Assembly: GCF_003464595.1 (NCBI RefSeq)
Contig: NZ_QRZF01000002.1
Coordinates: forward strand, 124,001-188,000
Origin: Bacteroides intestinalis
Lineage (GTDB): Bacteria; Bacteroidota; Bacteroidia; Bacteroidales; Bacteroidaceae
DNA: 64,000 bases
Direction: 5' to 3'
Made by a program: the position numbers and the translations under genes. The notes beneath the pieces are model-generated. The model made no database searches and was not told the DNA's origin. It saw only the letters and a program-made list of their open reading frames with translations. How positions within the stretch are numbered: the stretch's first letter is position 1; every line of letters starts with the position of its first letter. This document shows, piece after piece, positions 47,664-57,101 of the stretch.

Positions 47664-47834
47664 AATATTTTATTTTGATTCTGTTGCGAATTTAGATGTT
47701 ATATATGAGAAAATAATATGATAATGGAATAAATAGTGAGATAACTTACTTTATTGATAATTAGATGGGTAGCTTTGTATTGGAATGAGTTATGAGACAA
47801 AATGAAGAATGAATTTATATAATAATGTATACTT

Positions 47835-49016
47835 TTACTTATTGTGAGTAAACGCTATTATAAAATCAATAAAACTCTCTTTACTCCTTTTTCTAAAATC
47901 GAACTTCTCGCATATTCGAATGGTGTACCGTTCAATACTTCGGGGTTGTACATCCAAAAGTTGTGCAACAGTTTCAAGAGATAAGTTTAAGGCTGTCAGA
48001 TAACAGATGTCTTTTTCTCGCCCGGTGAGTGATGAATATTGTTCGTTCAATCGAGTGGCAAAGTTTTGGTGAACGATATTTAACCAGTGTTGCAGTTTGT
48101 CTCTGTCGGCTGCGGGAATATACTTTTTTAGTTCTGTAATTTTGAGGAATGTTTGTAATGCTTCAGCATCTGCTGATGAAACGGTGATGTCTTTTGCCCG
48201 GAACATGGTTTCCAACTGCTTTATGCGTATATCTTTTTCTCCTTTTTCATTCTGCAAAGCCATGATTTTATTCAAGGCTTCTTCTTGTTCTAGGCTATGC
48301 AGATTCTCGTTTTCTTCTATCATTGTTTGGAAGGTATCTATCTGTTCTTGTAACTTAATAGCCCCTTGTTTCTGTTGGGATAACTCTTTTCCTTTCTGCT
48401 TCTTATACATTTTCAAGCTATAGAAGTAAAGGAGTATTAATACTATTACTATTAAGATTCCAATAGCAATAGTGAGATACCAACTCATTCGTATTTCAGC
48501 ATTTTGCCTGAGGGTGATGGATTTGTCGTATTTTAGTTGCAATTCTCTGATTTCTGTACTCTTTAGTTCATCCCGAACGGAATCAATAACCGCAATGTAA
48601 TTTTTAAGATATTTAATGGCTTTCTTATATTGTTTATTCTCTTCTGCTTGTTTATATAATGCAGAATAGATATTCACTTTTACATTTAGATCAGAAGTTT
48701 TTAAAGCTGCATGTAATAAACTGTCAGCCTTTTCTTTATAATAATCTATTGTAATATTTATCAGAGAATCTGAAGGTGCTGGGATGTTGTAGTGGTATTT
48801 TGCTTGTGTCAGTAGCAAAGCATAGTCAGCCTGTTCTTTTCCTTTGAGTTTTTCCGGTGAAGAAATCTGTTCCAGTATCTGTAAAGTAGAATCCGGGTTT
48901 TCCCATATTTGGACTTCTGCCAACTCTAATAGCTTGGTAGTATTATCACGCTGACACGAAAAAAGGCATGCACAGCATAATAAGACATATAAGATAGTAG
49001 TTTGTCTATTTTTCAT
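47835..49016 (-). CDS. Membrane-anchored TPR regulator with C-terminal HTH
   Basis: 393 residues from the ATG at 49016, chosen because MKNRQTTILYVLLCCACLFSC is a lipoprotein-like signal (a longer frame reaches 49061). The order is TPR-like helices (about 25-165), one transmembrane helix (about 180-205, YLTIAIGILIVIVLILLYFY), a coiled coil (210-290) and a LuxR/GerE-like HTH with LTGREKDICYLTALNLSLETV and RSIERYTIRICEKF. It would sense an envelope signal and act on DNA at the membrane. The TPR part is shorter than in the usual form of this Bacteroides family, so an internal loss of repeats is possible. The neighbouring lipoprotein genes are plausible targets; that is inference. Confidence 0.78.
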   Translation of the reverse strand: MKNRQTTILYVLLCCACLFSCQRDNTTKLLELAEVQIWENPDSTLQILEQISSPEKLKGKEQADYALLLTQAKYHYNIPAPSDSLINITIDYYKEKADSLLHAALKTSDLNVKVNIYSALYKQAEENKQYKKAIKYLKNYIAVIDSVRDELKSTEIRELQLKYDKSITLRQNAEIRMSWYLTIAIGILIVIVLILLYFYSLKMYKKQKGKELSQQKQGAIKLQEQIDTFQTMIEENENLHSLEQEEALNKIMALQNEKGEKDIRIKQLETMFRAKDITVSSADAEALQTFLKITELKKYIPAADRDKLQHWLNIVHQNFATRLNEQYSSLTGREKDICYLTALNLSLETVAQLLDVQPRSIERYTIRICEKFDFRKRSKESFIDFIIAFTHNK

Positions 49017-49283
49017 AATACTTGATTTGAATGTAAATTCAATAGACAAAGGTGAGAACAATTATTTTATTATATGTTTAAAAATGATTCATTTGCCTGT
49101 TATAATTATGCCATTTCCCTTTTTCTTATCCATCATCTTTGTTGTTTTATGAAGCAAAGCATCTTTTTTGTTTTTAAATGTTTAAATGTTGTATCTATTA
49201 TTTATAGGTAGTTGGTAGACTACTAATAAGTATTTGTCTGACTAAGGCAGGTTGATTTTTTAGTGAATTTGGCATAGGTATAC
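49017..49283. other. Intergenic stretch before the amylase terminator
   Basis: AT-rich sequence between the TPR-HTH regulator start and the amylase terminator. I see no ORF and no convincing -33/-7 pair. It should contain the regulator's promoter. Confidence 0.5.
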
Positions 49284-49318
49284 AAAAAAACGCAGAGTGT
49301 ATTTCTCTGCGTTTTTTT
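49284..49318 (-). terminator. Rho-independent terminator after the amylase gene
   Basis: The stem is CGCAGAG / CTCTGCG extended by seven A-T pairs, with a 7-nt loop and a T run, 19 bp beyond the amylase stop on the minus strand. Confidence 0.88.
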
Positions 49319-49336
49319 GTTTTTATGAAATGTTAT

Positions 49337-51187
49337 TTATAACTCGATAACCAATGACTCTCTTGGTCCCATTGTCAGCGATTCACCGAATGCAACTGTC
49401 TTTCCACTAAGAATATCTTTTCCTTGTTTGGAATCTTTCAATATTTCTTTGTAGAATTTCAAAGGAACAGTAGTTTCGGCATCTGTACCATTCAACATTA
49501 CGAATACGGTTTTACCTTCGTGCTGGCGGGCATACGCGTAAACACCATTCTGAACCATGAATTGCACCATGCTACCTTTGGCGATAACATCGTTTCCTTT
49601 ACGCCAGTTCAATAAGGTCTTGTAGAAGTTATAACATTCGTTCTGTATCTTGCTGCGTCCTGCGGCTGTCAGTGCAGTTTCTGTATCGCCAGTCCATCCA
49701 CCGGGGAAGTCCTTACGAACGTATCCGTCACTCTTGCTCTTTACACCGTTCATCATGATTTCCGTACCATAGTAGAGTTGCGGAATGCGGCGGGTGGTAA
49801 GTAGCAAGGTAGAAGCTTGTTTCAGCATTGGCAGATTGTCGCCTTCACCCAGAAAGCGGTCGGTATCATGGTTTTCGATAAATGCCAGTACGGAAGCCGG
49901 GTTGGGGTAGAGGAAGTCGTATACGAAGCTATTGTACACGCGATCCAGACCTTTGAACCATGTTTCGGTCTGCTCGTTCTTGGCAGTGTTGATTTTATCG
50001 AAGAAGCTGAAGTCCATGACGGTTTTCAGGTTACTGTTCTTCGGGGCAGAGAGTTTGGAATCCATTTGCCACCAGGCTGTATAAGCCGGTTCGGTAACCC
50101 AAGTTTCGCCTACGGTGTTGTAGTTGGGGTATTCTTCGTTCAGCTCTTTCATCCAGTTGCTCATGGCGTCATAGTCGGCATAAGGATAAGTGTCCATGCG
50201 GATACCGTCGATATTGGCATACTCAATCCACCAGAAGCTATTCTGTACCAGGTAGCGATATACGTGCGGGTTCTTTTGATTAAGGTCCGGCATAGCGGTA
50301 ACAAACCAACCGTCGTTCATCTGGTCGAAATCGTATTGTGAAGTATAAGGATCAACGTGCGGAGTCAGTTTGAAAGAAGTCTGCACGAAGTTCTTTTCAT
50401 GATCGGGATTGTTGAACCAGTCTTTAGACGGCATATCTTTAATCCATGGATGTTCTACGCCGCAGTGGTTGAAGATCATATCCATTACAATCTTGATGCC
50501 GCGGTCGTGGCATTTGGATATCAGTTGCTGATACTCTTCGTTGGTGCCGAAACGCGGATCAACTTTATAGTAATCGGTAGTAGCATAGCCGTGGTACGAA
50601 CCACCGGTCATGTTGTTTTCCAGTACCGGAGTGAACCAAAGAGCGGTTATACCTAGGTCGGAGAAGTAATCCAGATTTTGCTCGATACCTGCAAGGTCAC
50701 CACCATGGCGGGCGTTCGGATCATTGCGGTCTACTTTGTATTCGGCCATGCCGGGGATTTGGTCATTGTCCGGATTACCGTTTGCAAAGCGGTCGGGCAT
50801 CAACAGGTAGAGGGCGTCGGAAGCATCAAAACCTTTGTGTTCACAGCTTTTCTTGCCGCGTGCTTTCAGTTCATACTCTTTGACGATTTTCTTTTTGCCT
50901 TGTGCAAAAGTGAGAGCTACTTTACCGGGTTTCATATCTTTCTCCAGGCTCAGGTAGACAATCAGGTAGTTCGGGCTTTCCAGCTTGACAGTGCTGCTCA
51001 AAGAAACGCCGGGATAGTTGACAGTAACGGAAGAGTTACCGATGTCTTCACCGTAGACCATAAGTTGGAGTTCGGGATTTTGCATTCCGGCGTACCAAAA
51101 CGGAGGGTCGATTTTGTTTACGTTCATAGCTGCATACGTACTAAGGGAAAGTAAAAACGTTCCCAGGATAAGGAATAATTTTTTCAT
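49337..51187 (-). CDS. GH13 alpha-amylase/neopullulanase, SusA-like
   Basis: 616 residues (SusA about 617), with a signal peptide (MKKLFLILGTFLLSLSTYA-AM) for the periplasm. An N-terminal cyclomaltodextrinase-type beta domain (20-115) precedes the catalytic barrel. The GH13 regions are DMIFNHCG, GIRMDTYPYAD (nucleophile D332), VGETW (acid/base E361) and FIENHDTDR (D441). A small C-terminal beta domain ends MGPRESLVIEL. It should cut maltooligosaccharides and pullulan-type substrates in the periplasm and feed the GH97 enzyme encoded at 8219. The two genes are 41 kb apart but share an identical type of operator at the same distance from the start, which suggests one regulon. Confidence 0.94.
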   Translation of the reverse strand: MKKLFLILGTFLLSLSTYAAMNVNKIDPPFWYAGMQNPELQLMVYGEDIGNSSVTVNYPGVSLSSTVKLESPNYLIVYLSLEKDMKPGKVALTFAQGKKKIVKEYELKARGKKSCEHKGFDASDALYLLMPDRFANGNPDNDQIPGMAEYKVDRNDPNARHGGDLAGIEQNLDYFSDLGITALWFTPVLENNMTGGSYHGYATTDYYKVDPRFGTNEEYQQLISKCHDRGIKIVMDMIFNHCGVEHPWIKDMPSKDWFNNPDHEKNFVQTSFKLTPHVDPYTSQYDFDQMNDGWFVTAMPDLNQKNPHVYRYLVQNSFWWIEYANIDGIRMDTYPYADYDAMSNWMKELNEEYPNYNTVGETWVTEPAYTAWWQMDSKLSAPKNSNLKTVMDFSFFDKINTAKNEQTETWFKGLDRVYNSFVYDFLYPNPASVLAFIENHDTDRFLGEGDNLPMLKQASTLLLTTRRIPQLYYGTEIMMNGVKSKSDGYVRKDFPGGWTGDTETALTAAGRSKIQNECYNFYKTLLNWRKGNDVIAKGSMVQFMVQNGVYAYARQHEGKTVFVMLNGTDAETTVPLKFYKEILKDSKQGKDILSGKTVAFGESLTMGPRESLVIEL

Positions 51188-51236
51188 GATATTAGCTTTT
51201 CGTTATTATATCCGTATTTTGGTGCTAATATAAGCA

Positions 51237-51269
51237 AATAGCGGAGAAAGCTGCCGCTACTCCGCTATT
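51237..51269. other. 10-bp stem-loop upstream of the amylase gene
   Basis: AATAGCGGAG and CTCCGCTATT enclose a 13-nt loop. It lies 30 bp beyond the TPR gene stop and 50 bp before the amylase start. It may be the TPR terminator, although no T run follows, or part of the amylase leader. Confidence 0.55.
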
Positions 51270-51288
51270 ATATACTTTATAATGTTAT

Positions 51289-51300
51289 GCAAACGTTTTC
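51289..51300. promoter_or_regulatory. LacI-family operator upstream of the amylase gene
   Basis: GCAAACGTTTTC differs from the palindrome at 8108 in one position and shares the flank TATGCAAACGTTT. It lies 101 bp before the amylase start on the minus strand and overlaps the stop codon of the TPR gene. Confidence 0.65.
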
Positions 51301-52666
51301 ACTTCTTTACTGTGTCTCTGGAAGTTTCTGTCTTTTTCGTATTTGTTGGTACTGCAATCACTTTCCCCTGAAAGAAGTCATCCACTTTCTTTTTCTCGCG
51401 AAGATCTTTCAGCCAAGTTTCGGCCGCACCATAATAAGTACTTAATCCTAATATTACATTTCCTTTATCATCTGTTTCGGGTTGCTCACTGCTGTTTTTG
51501 GGACGCGTTTTAAGGAAAGCCTCCAGACAACGTTCTGTATTCTTTTTATCTTTCAACTGATATTGGTAAACATATGCCATGTCATACAAGAGCTTATGAT
51601 TTTCTATATCATATTTATCATATCTGTCTTGCATCGTTTTGATTTGCTCTTTAGGCATTAGTGCCATTTTATAGCAGTCTGTGAGGCCGACATAGAGGCG
51701 TACCATAGCACTATCGGGTGGGGTAGCATATGCCACAGCTTCTTCCAGATATGCAACTCCTTGATCCTTCCATGACGTTTTGGAACAGGAGCGTCCTAAA
51801 TAATATAGCAGATTCACATTACGCTTATCATATTGGCGAGCTACTTCCAGTATATCATGTGCTTCATAAAACTTTTCTACTGCGTAGTAACTGACTCCTA
51901 AATAATAACAGGTGGTAAATGTACTGTCCCCTAGGCTTAGTAACTGTTCGTATCTCTGTATTGCGGTCTGATAATCTTTCATCAGGCAGTATGCCAATGC
52001 ATTTTGTTGGTTTACAACAACGTTTGTACTGTCTATTTGGCGGTATTTTTCAGTAGCTTCTATAGCATAATTATAAAATGCTCCTTCGATGTGCAGTCTT
52101 GCTGCTTTGGCAGCAGCCAGAAAATCGTTGGGATATTTTTCCTGTATGTTTTCATAGCATCCCAATGCTGCTAAAATGTCATCTACCCCTTCAAAACTTT
52201 GAGCTTGTAGATGTAATGCAACAGCCGAGCTATCTGTTTCTGTAAGTAGACTGCTCTCTCCCAATGCTTCATCGAATTTCCGCTGATTCAGTAATAGAGT
52301 AATGTATTGAATACGGGCATATTTATTATCCGGATTCAGGTCCACTGCCTTTTGATAATATTTTAATGCCTGTTTGTTTTTTAATAATGACTTGCAGCAC
52401 TCTGCTGCTTCAATATAAGCTCGTGGATTCAGAGAATCTTGCATCACGACTTCTTCATATACTTGAAGCGCTTCCCTGTTGTTGCCAAGACTTTTCAGCG
52501 CTTTCCCTTTCTGATAGAGTAGGGGAACAGTCGGCGTCTCTTGATCAATAAGCGTCAATGCCGTCTCATAATCATAGTTTGCCATTGCTTCCTGAATAGG
52601 GTTGGTATTTTGTGCCATCAGCAATGAAGAGGCACTGAAAAAGAGTAGAATAAAGAGTTTCCGCAT
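51299..52666 (-). CDS. Exported tetratricopeptide-repeat protein
   Basis: 455 residues from the ATG at 52666, chosen because MRKLFILLFFSASSLLMA-QN is a signal peptide (a longer frame reaches 52705). The body consists of about ten TPR-like helical pairs, for example ALKSLGNNREALQVYEEVV, NKQALKYYQKAVDLNPDNKY and CYYLGVSYYAVEKFYEAHDIL. The tail is charged and Lys-rich. It is probably a periplasmic or outer-membrane-associated scaffold; no catalytic motif is seen and no specific partner is implied. The mmd operon upstream ends in a terminator, so this gene needs its own promoter. Its stop overlaps the amylase operator. Confidence 0.8.
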   Translation of the reverse strand: MRKLFILLFFSASSLLMAQNTNPIQEAMANYDYETALTLIDQETPTVPLLYQKGKALKSLGNNREALQVYEEVVMQDSLNPRAYIEAAECCKSLLKNKQALKYYQKAVDLNPDNKYARIQYITLLLNQRKFDEALGESSLLTETDSSAVALHLQAQSFEGVDDILAALGCYENIQEKYPNDFLAAAKAARLHIEGAFYNYAIEATEKYRQIDSTNVVVNQQNALAYCLMKDYQTAIQRYEQLLSLGDSTFTTCYYLGVSYYAVEKFYEAHDILEVARQYDKRNVNLLYYLGRSCSKTSWKDQGVAYLEEAVAYATPPDSAMVRLYVGLTDCYKMALMPKEQIKTMQDRYDKYDIENHKLLYDMAYVYQYQLKDKKNTERCLEAFLKTRPKNSSEQPETDDKGNVILGLSTYYGAAETWLKDLREKKKVDDFFQGKVIAVPTNTKKTETSRDTVKK

Positions 52667-52770
52667 AGTCTTTTTATCTTTAAAGTATTGCTTAATTGGC
52701 TGCAAGTTACTAAAAAGATTTACTTTACGAAATGTTCGTAGCTTCTTTTAGATAGATTAACGAATAAAAA

Positions 52771-52798
52771 TAGCGCCCCTTCAGACGAAGGAGCGCTA
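52771..52798 (-). terminator. Terminator of the methylmalonyl-CoA decarboxylase operon
   Basis: A 12-bp stem with one mismatch (TAGCGC.CCTTC / GAAGG.GCGCTA), followed on the minus strand by TTTTTATT, 52 bp after the mmdB stop. Confidence 0.78.
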
Positions 52799-52850
52799 AA
52801 ATATACCGGATGTTTTGAATGGTAAAGATACCACTCAAAGCACATGTCTT

Positions 52851-54020
52851 TTACATTAAGAATCCCAGTAAGATACCGGCAGCTACTGCTGAACCGATTA
52901 CGCCTGCAACGTTCGGACCCATGGCGTGCATCAGCAGGTAGTTTGTAGAATCATATTCCAGACCTACTACCTGAGAGATACGTGCCGAGTCGGGCACGGC
53001 AGATACACCTGCATTACCGATCAACGGATTAATCTTATTATCTTTCTTCAGGAAGAGGTTGAATATCTTCACGAAGAGCACACCTGAAGCGGTAGCAATC
53101 ACGAATGACAATGCACCCAGACCGAAGATCTTGATAGAGTCAAGTGTCAGGAACTCAGAAGCCTGAGTAGAAGCACCTACTGTCAAACCTAACAGGATAG
53201 TAATTGTGTCAATCAGCGGACCACGTGCCGTTTCAGCTAAACGACGGGTTACACCACTTTCTTTCAACAGGTTACCGAAGAACAGCATACCCAACAAAGG
53301 CAGACCGGACGGAACAAGGAAACAAGTCAGCAACAAACCGATAATCGGGAAGATTACTTTCTCCGTGTGAGAAACTACGCGCGGCGGTTTCATACGGATC
53401 AAACGTTCGTGCTTGTTGGTCAACAGGCGCATGATAGGCGGCTGGATTACCGGTACCAACGCCATGTACGAATAGGCTGATACCGCAATCGCACCCATCA
53501 GGTTAGGGGCCAACTTGGATGAAAGGAAGATAGCCGTCGGACCGTCAGCACCACCGATGATACCGATTGCACCGGCTTGCATAGGATCGAAACCTATTTC
53601 CAAAGCGATCATGTAAGCACCGAAGATACCAAACTGAGCAGCAGCACCGATTAGTAACAACTTAGGATTGGATATCAGAGACGAGAAGTCCGTCATAGCA
53701 CCAATGCCCAAGAAGATGAGCGGCGGATACCAACCGGAGGTTACTCCCTGATATAAGATGTTGAGTACAGAACCTTCCTCATAGATACCAACTTTCAGTC
53801 CGGCTTCCATGTTGAAGGGAATATTACCGATCAGCATACCGAATCCGATAGGAATCAGCAGCATCGGTTCAAATTCCTTGGCTACCGCCAAGTATATGAA
53901 GAACAAACCTACCAGGATCATAACGACGTGGCCTACCGTTGCATTGGCAAAACCCGTGTACGTCCAGAAGTCGGCAAGGTTGTTTCCTATAAATGTGATA
54001 AATTCTCCCATATTATTCAA
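52851..54020 (-). CDS. mmdB: Na+-translocating methylmalonyl-CoA decarboxylase beta subunit
   Basis: A 389-residue polytopic inner-membrane protein of the OadB/MmdB family. It decarboxylates carboxybiotin and couples this to sodium export. It shows GIGAMTDFSSLISNPKLL, GIIGGADGPTAIFLSSKLAPN (the conserved Asp/Gly-rich segment of the Na+ path) and NAGVSAVPDSARISQ. The first ATG at 54020 overlaps mmdC by 8 bp; an alternative ATG at 54011 would not overlap. It is the last gene of the mce-mmdADCB operon. It could in principle be an oxaloacetate decarboxylase subunit, but mce and the propionyl-CoA-type alpha subunit favour methylmalonyl-CoA. Confidence 0.95.
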   Translation of the reverse strand: MNNMGEFITFIGNNLADFWTYTGFANATVGHVVMILVGLFFIYLAVAKEFEPMLLIPIGFGMLIGNIPFNMEAGLKVGIYEEGSVLNILYQGVTSGWYPPLIFLGIGAMTDFSSLISNPKLLLIGAAAQFGIFGAYMIALEIGFDPMQAGAIGIIGGADGPTAIFLSSKLAPNLMGAIAVSAYSYMALVPVIQPPIMRLLTNKHERLIRMKPPRVVSHTEKVIFPIIGLLLTCFLVPSGLPLLGMLFFGNLLKESGVTRRLAETARGPLIDTITILLGLTVGASTQASEFLTLDSIKIFGLGALSFVIATASGVLFVKIFNLFLKKDNKINPLIGNAGVSAVPDSARISQVVGLEYDSTNYLLMHAMGPNVAGVIGSAVAAGILLGFLM

Positions 54021-54438
54021 TAATTACAAGGTCATTACCTTCGAGAACGGAATCTCCTTTACTTACGTTGATCGCAGTGATTTTACCGTCTTTGTCGGCA
54101 TTGATATTGTTCTCCATCTTCATAGCTTCGAGGATAATGATGGTTTGTCCTCTCTTCACTGTATCACCTACATTGACTTTGATGTCGAGGATAACACCCG
54201 GCAGCGGTGATTTAACACCTGATTTGCCAGTAGAAGGAGCAGCCGGCTTCACTACCGGAGTCGGAGCGGGGGCGGGAGTTGTAGGACGTACTACCGGTTT
54301 AACAACCACTTTCGGTGCCTTTTCCATTTCTACTTTGTAAGGGGTACCGTTCACTTCAACGTGAGCGATATTTTCGTCGATATCTCCAATGGTAACTTTG
54401 TATGTATTACCGTTGATTTTATATTTATATTCTTTCAT
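54013..54438 (-). CDS. mmdC: Biotin carboxyl carrier subunit of methylmalonyl-CoA decarboxylase
   Basis: 141 residues. The N-terminal 40 residues are a small beta segment, followed by a Pro/Ala/Val-rich flexible linker (about 42-70). The C-terminal biotinyl domain (72-141) carries EAMKMENN with biotin-accepting K107. It shuttles the carboxyl group from the alpha subunit to the membrane beta subunit. It lies 22 bp after the delta-subunit gene and overlaps the beta-subunit start. The swinging-arm linker is shorter than in many carriers but clear. Confidence 0.95.
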   Translation of the reverse strand: MKEYKYKINGNTYKVTIGDIDENIAHVEVNGTPYKVEMEKAPKVVVKPVVRPTTPAPAPTPVVKPAAPSTGKSGVKSPLPGVILDIKVNVGDTVKRGQTIIILEAMKMENNINADKDGKITAINVSKGDSVLEGNDLVIIE

Positions 54439-54460
54439 CGTTTTATCAATTTATAGGTGA

Positions 54461-55393
54461 TTACTTTTTCAGAGGAGTTTCACGCAATGTGTAAATCTTC
54501 GAACTCCACGGTGAATAGCTGCGTTTTACACGGGTGATGGTAAGAACGGTGTCTTCCACGTCGTGTACATCGCTTTGCATCTCGTACATAGCCATGGCAA
54601 TAGCAGCAAATATTTCTCCCGGAGCTTCGCCCAGTTTCTTTTCTTTAGCTTCCTGTTTGTCAGTAATACCTTTAGCCTTCATTGCATTACGCTTACTGAG
54701 GCTTACAGATACCCTGCCAACAATCTTGAAAGCAATGAAAAGCAGAATCAAACCGCAGAATACTACACTCATGGCAGAAATAGACATACCGATACCGTCG
54801 CTATCATGCTCTTCGAATTTCTCCATCTTAGCATTGCTGTCGATAGTTTTGTTGTTGGTACTCGGAGTTACGTATTTCTCTGCACTACCGTCTTTAACTT
54901 CCCATTTTTCAGCGGCATCACTTATGCGTGCATAAGATTGGTTAGCTTGTAATACGCCTGCCGGTATGGTAATCTGATCCAGTAAATTGCGTCCTGAATC
55001 ATATAAACCAATCCAGTTCTGTGTTTCCGGATTCAGCGTAAAGTTCGTGTGGAATGTACCACGTCTTGCTTCTCCATCAGCCCAGAATAATGAATGCTGA
55101 CGAGGTTTCACCAAAGTCAGGACATCACCTTTAGGGATAAAGTAGCTGACAGTATCGCCCGGCTGGCTGCTGCATTTCAGATAGCAACCTGCGAGGTCGG
55201 CGCTGCCGTATGATCTGTTGAATATTTCAATCCATGCGCTGTGCAAGCCGTAATCGTCCTGATAATTACCTTCGTTGGTAATCAGTACTTCATTCAGCAC
55301 CAGCTTATTGTTCGATTTCTTCTCTCCGCAGGAAGAGCATACACCTAACACCAGCAGCAAGGTAAAGAATATTCCGATTTTTGTTTTATTCAT
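54461..55393 (-). CDS. mmdD: OadG/MmdD-type delta subunit fused to a lipoprotein lamin-tail domain
   Basis: 310 residues, far longer than a normal OadG/MmdD (about 80-130). Residues 1-22 are a lipoprotein-like signal (lipobox near C22). Residues about 30-160 resemble a lamin-tail domain (LVLNEVLITNEGNYQDDYG, AWIEIFNRSYGSADLAGCYL). A transmembrane helix (about 202-226, SISAMSVVFCGLILLFIAFK) and a charged cytoplasmic tail follow (VSLSKRNAMKAKG, GEIFAAIAMAMYEMQ), as in OadG. The C-terminal part should anchor the alpha subunit to the membrane pump. The external domain is an extra module of unknown role. Whether residue 22 is truly lipidated in a protein that also spans the inner membrane is uncertain. 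Confidence 0.82.
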   Translation of the reverse strand: MNKTKIGIFFTLLLVLGVCSSCGEKKSNNKLVLNEVLITNEGNYQDDYGLHSAWIEIFNRSYGSADLAGCYLKCSSQPGDTVSYFIPKGDVLTLVKPRQHSLFWADGEARRGTFHTNFTLNPETQNWIGLYDSGRNLLDQITIPAGVLQANQSYARISDAAEKWEVKDGSAEKYVTPSTNNKTIDSNAKMEKFEEHDSDGIGMSISAMSVVFCGLILLFIAFKIVGRVSVSLSKRNAMKAKGITDKQEAKEKKLGEAPGEIFAAIAMAMYEMQSDVHDVEDTVLTITRVKRSYSPWSSKIYTLRETPLKK

Positions 55394-55425
55394 AATCGTT
55401 CTTGTTTTTAGTGTTAAAAGCCTGA

Positions 55426-56979
55426 TTACAAAGGAATATTACCATGCTTCTTAGCTGGGTTGGACAATTTCTTAGTCTGCAACTGTTGCAAAGCGCGGAT
55501 AATGCGGAAACGTGTGTTACGCGGTTCAATCACATCATCAATGTAACCATATTTGGCTGCATTATAAGGATTGGCAAACAGCTTGGTGTATTCAGCTTCT
55601 TTCTCTGCCAGGAATTGAGCAGGATTTTCCTGTTCCTTAGCTTCACGGGCATACAATACCTCAACGGCACCTGCACCACCCATTACAGCGATTTCAGCAG
55701 TAGGCCATGCGTAGTTCATGTCACCGCGGAGTTGCTTACAGCTCATTACGATGTGTGAACCACCGTAAGACTTACGCAATGTTACTGTTACCTTAGGTAC
55801 AGTAGCCTCACCGTAAGCATACAGCAACTTAGCGCCATGCAGAATTACACCATTGTATTCCTGGCCTGTTCCCGGAAGGAATCCCGGAACGTCTACCAAT
55901 GAAACGATAGGAATATTGAAAGCATCGCAGAAACGAACGAAGCGGCCACCCTTACGAGATGCGTTGCTGTCGAGCACACCTGCCAGATACTTCGGCTGGT
56001 TGGCAACGATACCTACGGACTGTCCGTTGAAACGTGCGAAACCGATAATGATATTCTTTGAGTAATCTTTCTGAACTTCCAGGAACTCGCCGTTGTCAAC
56101 GATAGCGGCAATTACTTCGTACATGTCGTACGGCTTGTTCGGGCTATCGGGGATGATTTCATTCAGAGAATCTTCCAGACGGTCGATAGGATCGGTGCAA
56201 TCTACGTAAGGAGCTTCCTCCAGGTTGTTCTGAGGAATGTAGCTCAACAGTTTACGCAACAAAGCCAAACCTTCTTCTTCAGTTTTGGCAGTGAAGTGAG
56301 TTACACCTGATTTGGTAGAGTGAACACTTGCGCCACCCAGATTTTCCTGAGTTACATCTTCACCCGTTACAGTCTTAACTACCTTCGGACCGGTAAGGAA
56401 CATATAAGAAGTACCTTCCATCATCAACGTGAAGTCAGTCAGTGCAGGAGAGTAAACAGCACCACCGGCACAAGGACCGAAGATACCTGAAATCTGCGGG
56501 ATAACACCTGATGCCAGGATATTGCGCTGGAAGATTTCAGCATAACCTGCCAAAGCGTTGATTCCTTCCTGGATACGTGCACCACCCGAGTCGTTGATAC
56601 CGATACAAGGAGCACCCATTTTCATAGCCTGATCCATAATCTTACAGATCTTCAGAGACATCGTTTCAGACAAAGAACCGGCAGAAACTGTAAAGTCCTG
56701 TGCGAACAGATAAACCAAACGACCGTCGATAGTACCACAACCGGTCACAACACCATCACCGGGATAGTGTTTCTTTTCCATACCGAAGTTGGTACATCTG
56801 TGCTCTACAAACATATCCATTTCTTCGAAACTACCTTCGTCGAGAAGCATGGCTATGCGCTCACGAGCTGTATACTTACCTTTCTCATGCTGTTTGGCAA
56901 TCGCTTTTTCACCACCACCCAGACGTGCAGCTGCGCGGCGATCGATAAGCTCTTTAATCTTTTCAAGTTGATTACTCAT
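55426..56979 (-). CDS. mmdA: Methylmalonyl-CoA decarboxylase alpha subunit (carboxyltransferase)
   Basis: A 517-residue carboxyltransferase of the propionyl-CoA carboxylase beta type. It moves the carboxyl group of methylmalonyl-CoA to biotin on MmdC and releases propionyl-CoA. It has [52 protein letters not shown] (oxyanion-hole Gly pair), [16 protein letters not shown], the second-half [16 protein letters not shown], and [12 protein letters not shown] with [11 protein letters not shown]. It is the second gene of the operon, after mce. Confidence 0.96.
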   Translation of the reverse strand: MSNQLEKIKELIDRRAAARLGGGEKAIAKQHEKGKYTARERIAMLLDEGSFEEMDMFVEHRCTNFGMEKKHYPGDGVVTGCGTIDGRLVYLFAQDFTVSAGSLSETMSLKICKIMDQAMKMGAPCIGINDSGGARIQEGINALAGYAEIFQRNILASGVIPQISGIFGPCAGGAVYSPALTDFTLMMEGTSYMFLTGPKVVKTVTGEDVTQENLGGASVHSTKSGVTHFTAKTEEEGLALLRKLLSYIPQNNLEEAPYVDCTDPIDRLEDSLNEIIPDSPNKPYDMYEVIAAIVDNGEFLEVQKDYSKNIIIGFARFNGQSVGIVANQPKYLAGVLDSNASRKGGRFVRFCDAFNIPIVSLVDVPGFLPGTGQEYNGVILHGAKLLYAYGEATVPKVTVTLRKSYGGSHIVMSCKQLRGDMNYAWPTAEIAVMGGAGAVEVLYAREAKEQENPAQFLAEKEAEYTKLFANPYNAAKYGYIDDVIEPRNTRFRIIRALQQLQTKKLSNPAKKHGNIPL

Positions 56980-56984
56980 TTTAT

Positions 56985-57098
56985 TAAATATAATGGGTTA
57001 ATACTGTTTTTAATTATAAATTATGAATTACAAATTATGAATTGCAGATTACAAAATTACCCGTGAACGGAGTAATTTGTCATTTGTAATTCGTCATT
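56985..57098. repeat. AT-rich repeat cluster between mce and mmdA
   Basis: It contains several copies of (T/A)AATTATGAATT / AATTACAAATT in direct and inverted order. GTAATTTGTCATTTGTAATTCG can pair imperfectly with the left half. Shorter copies occur at 11484-11515, 31098-31135 and 43966-44004. Confidence 0.6.
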
Positions 57099-57101
57099 AT
57101 C

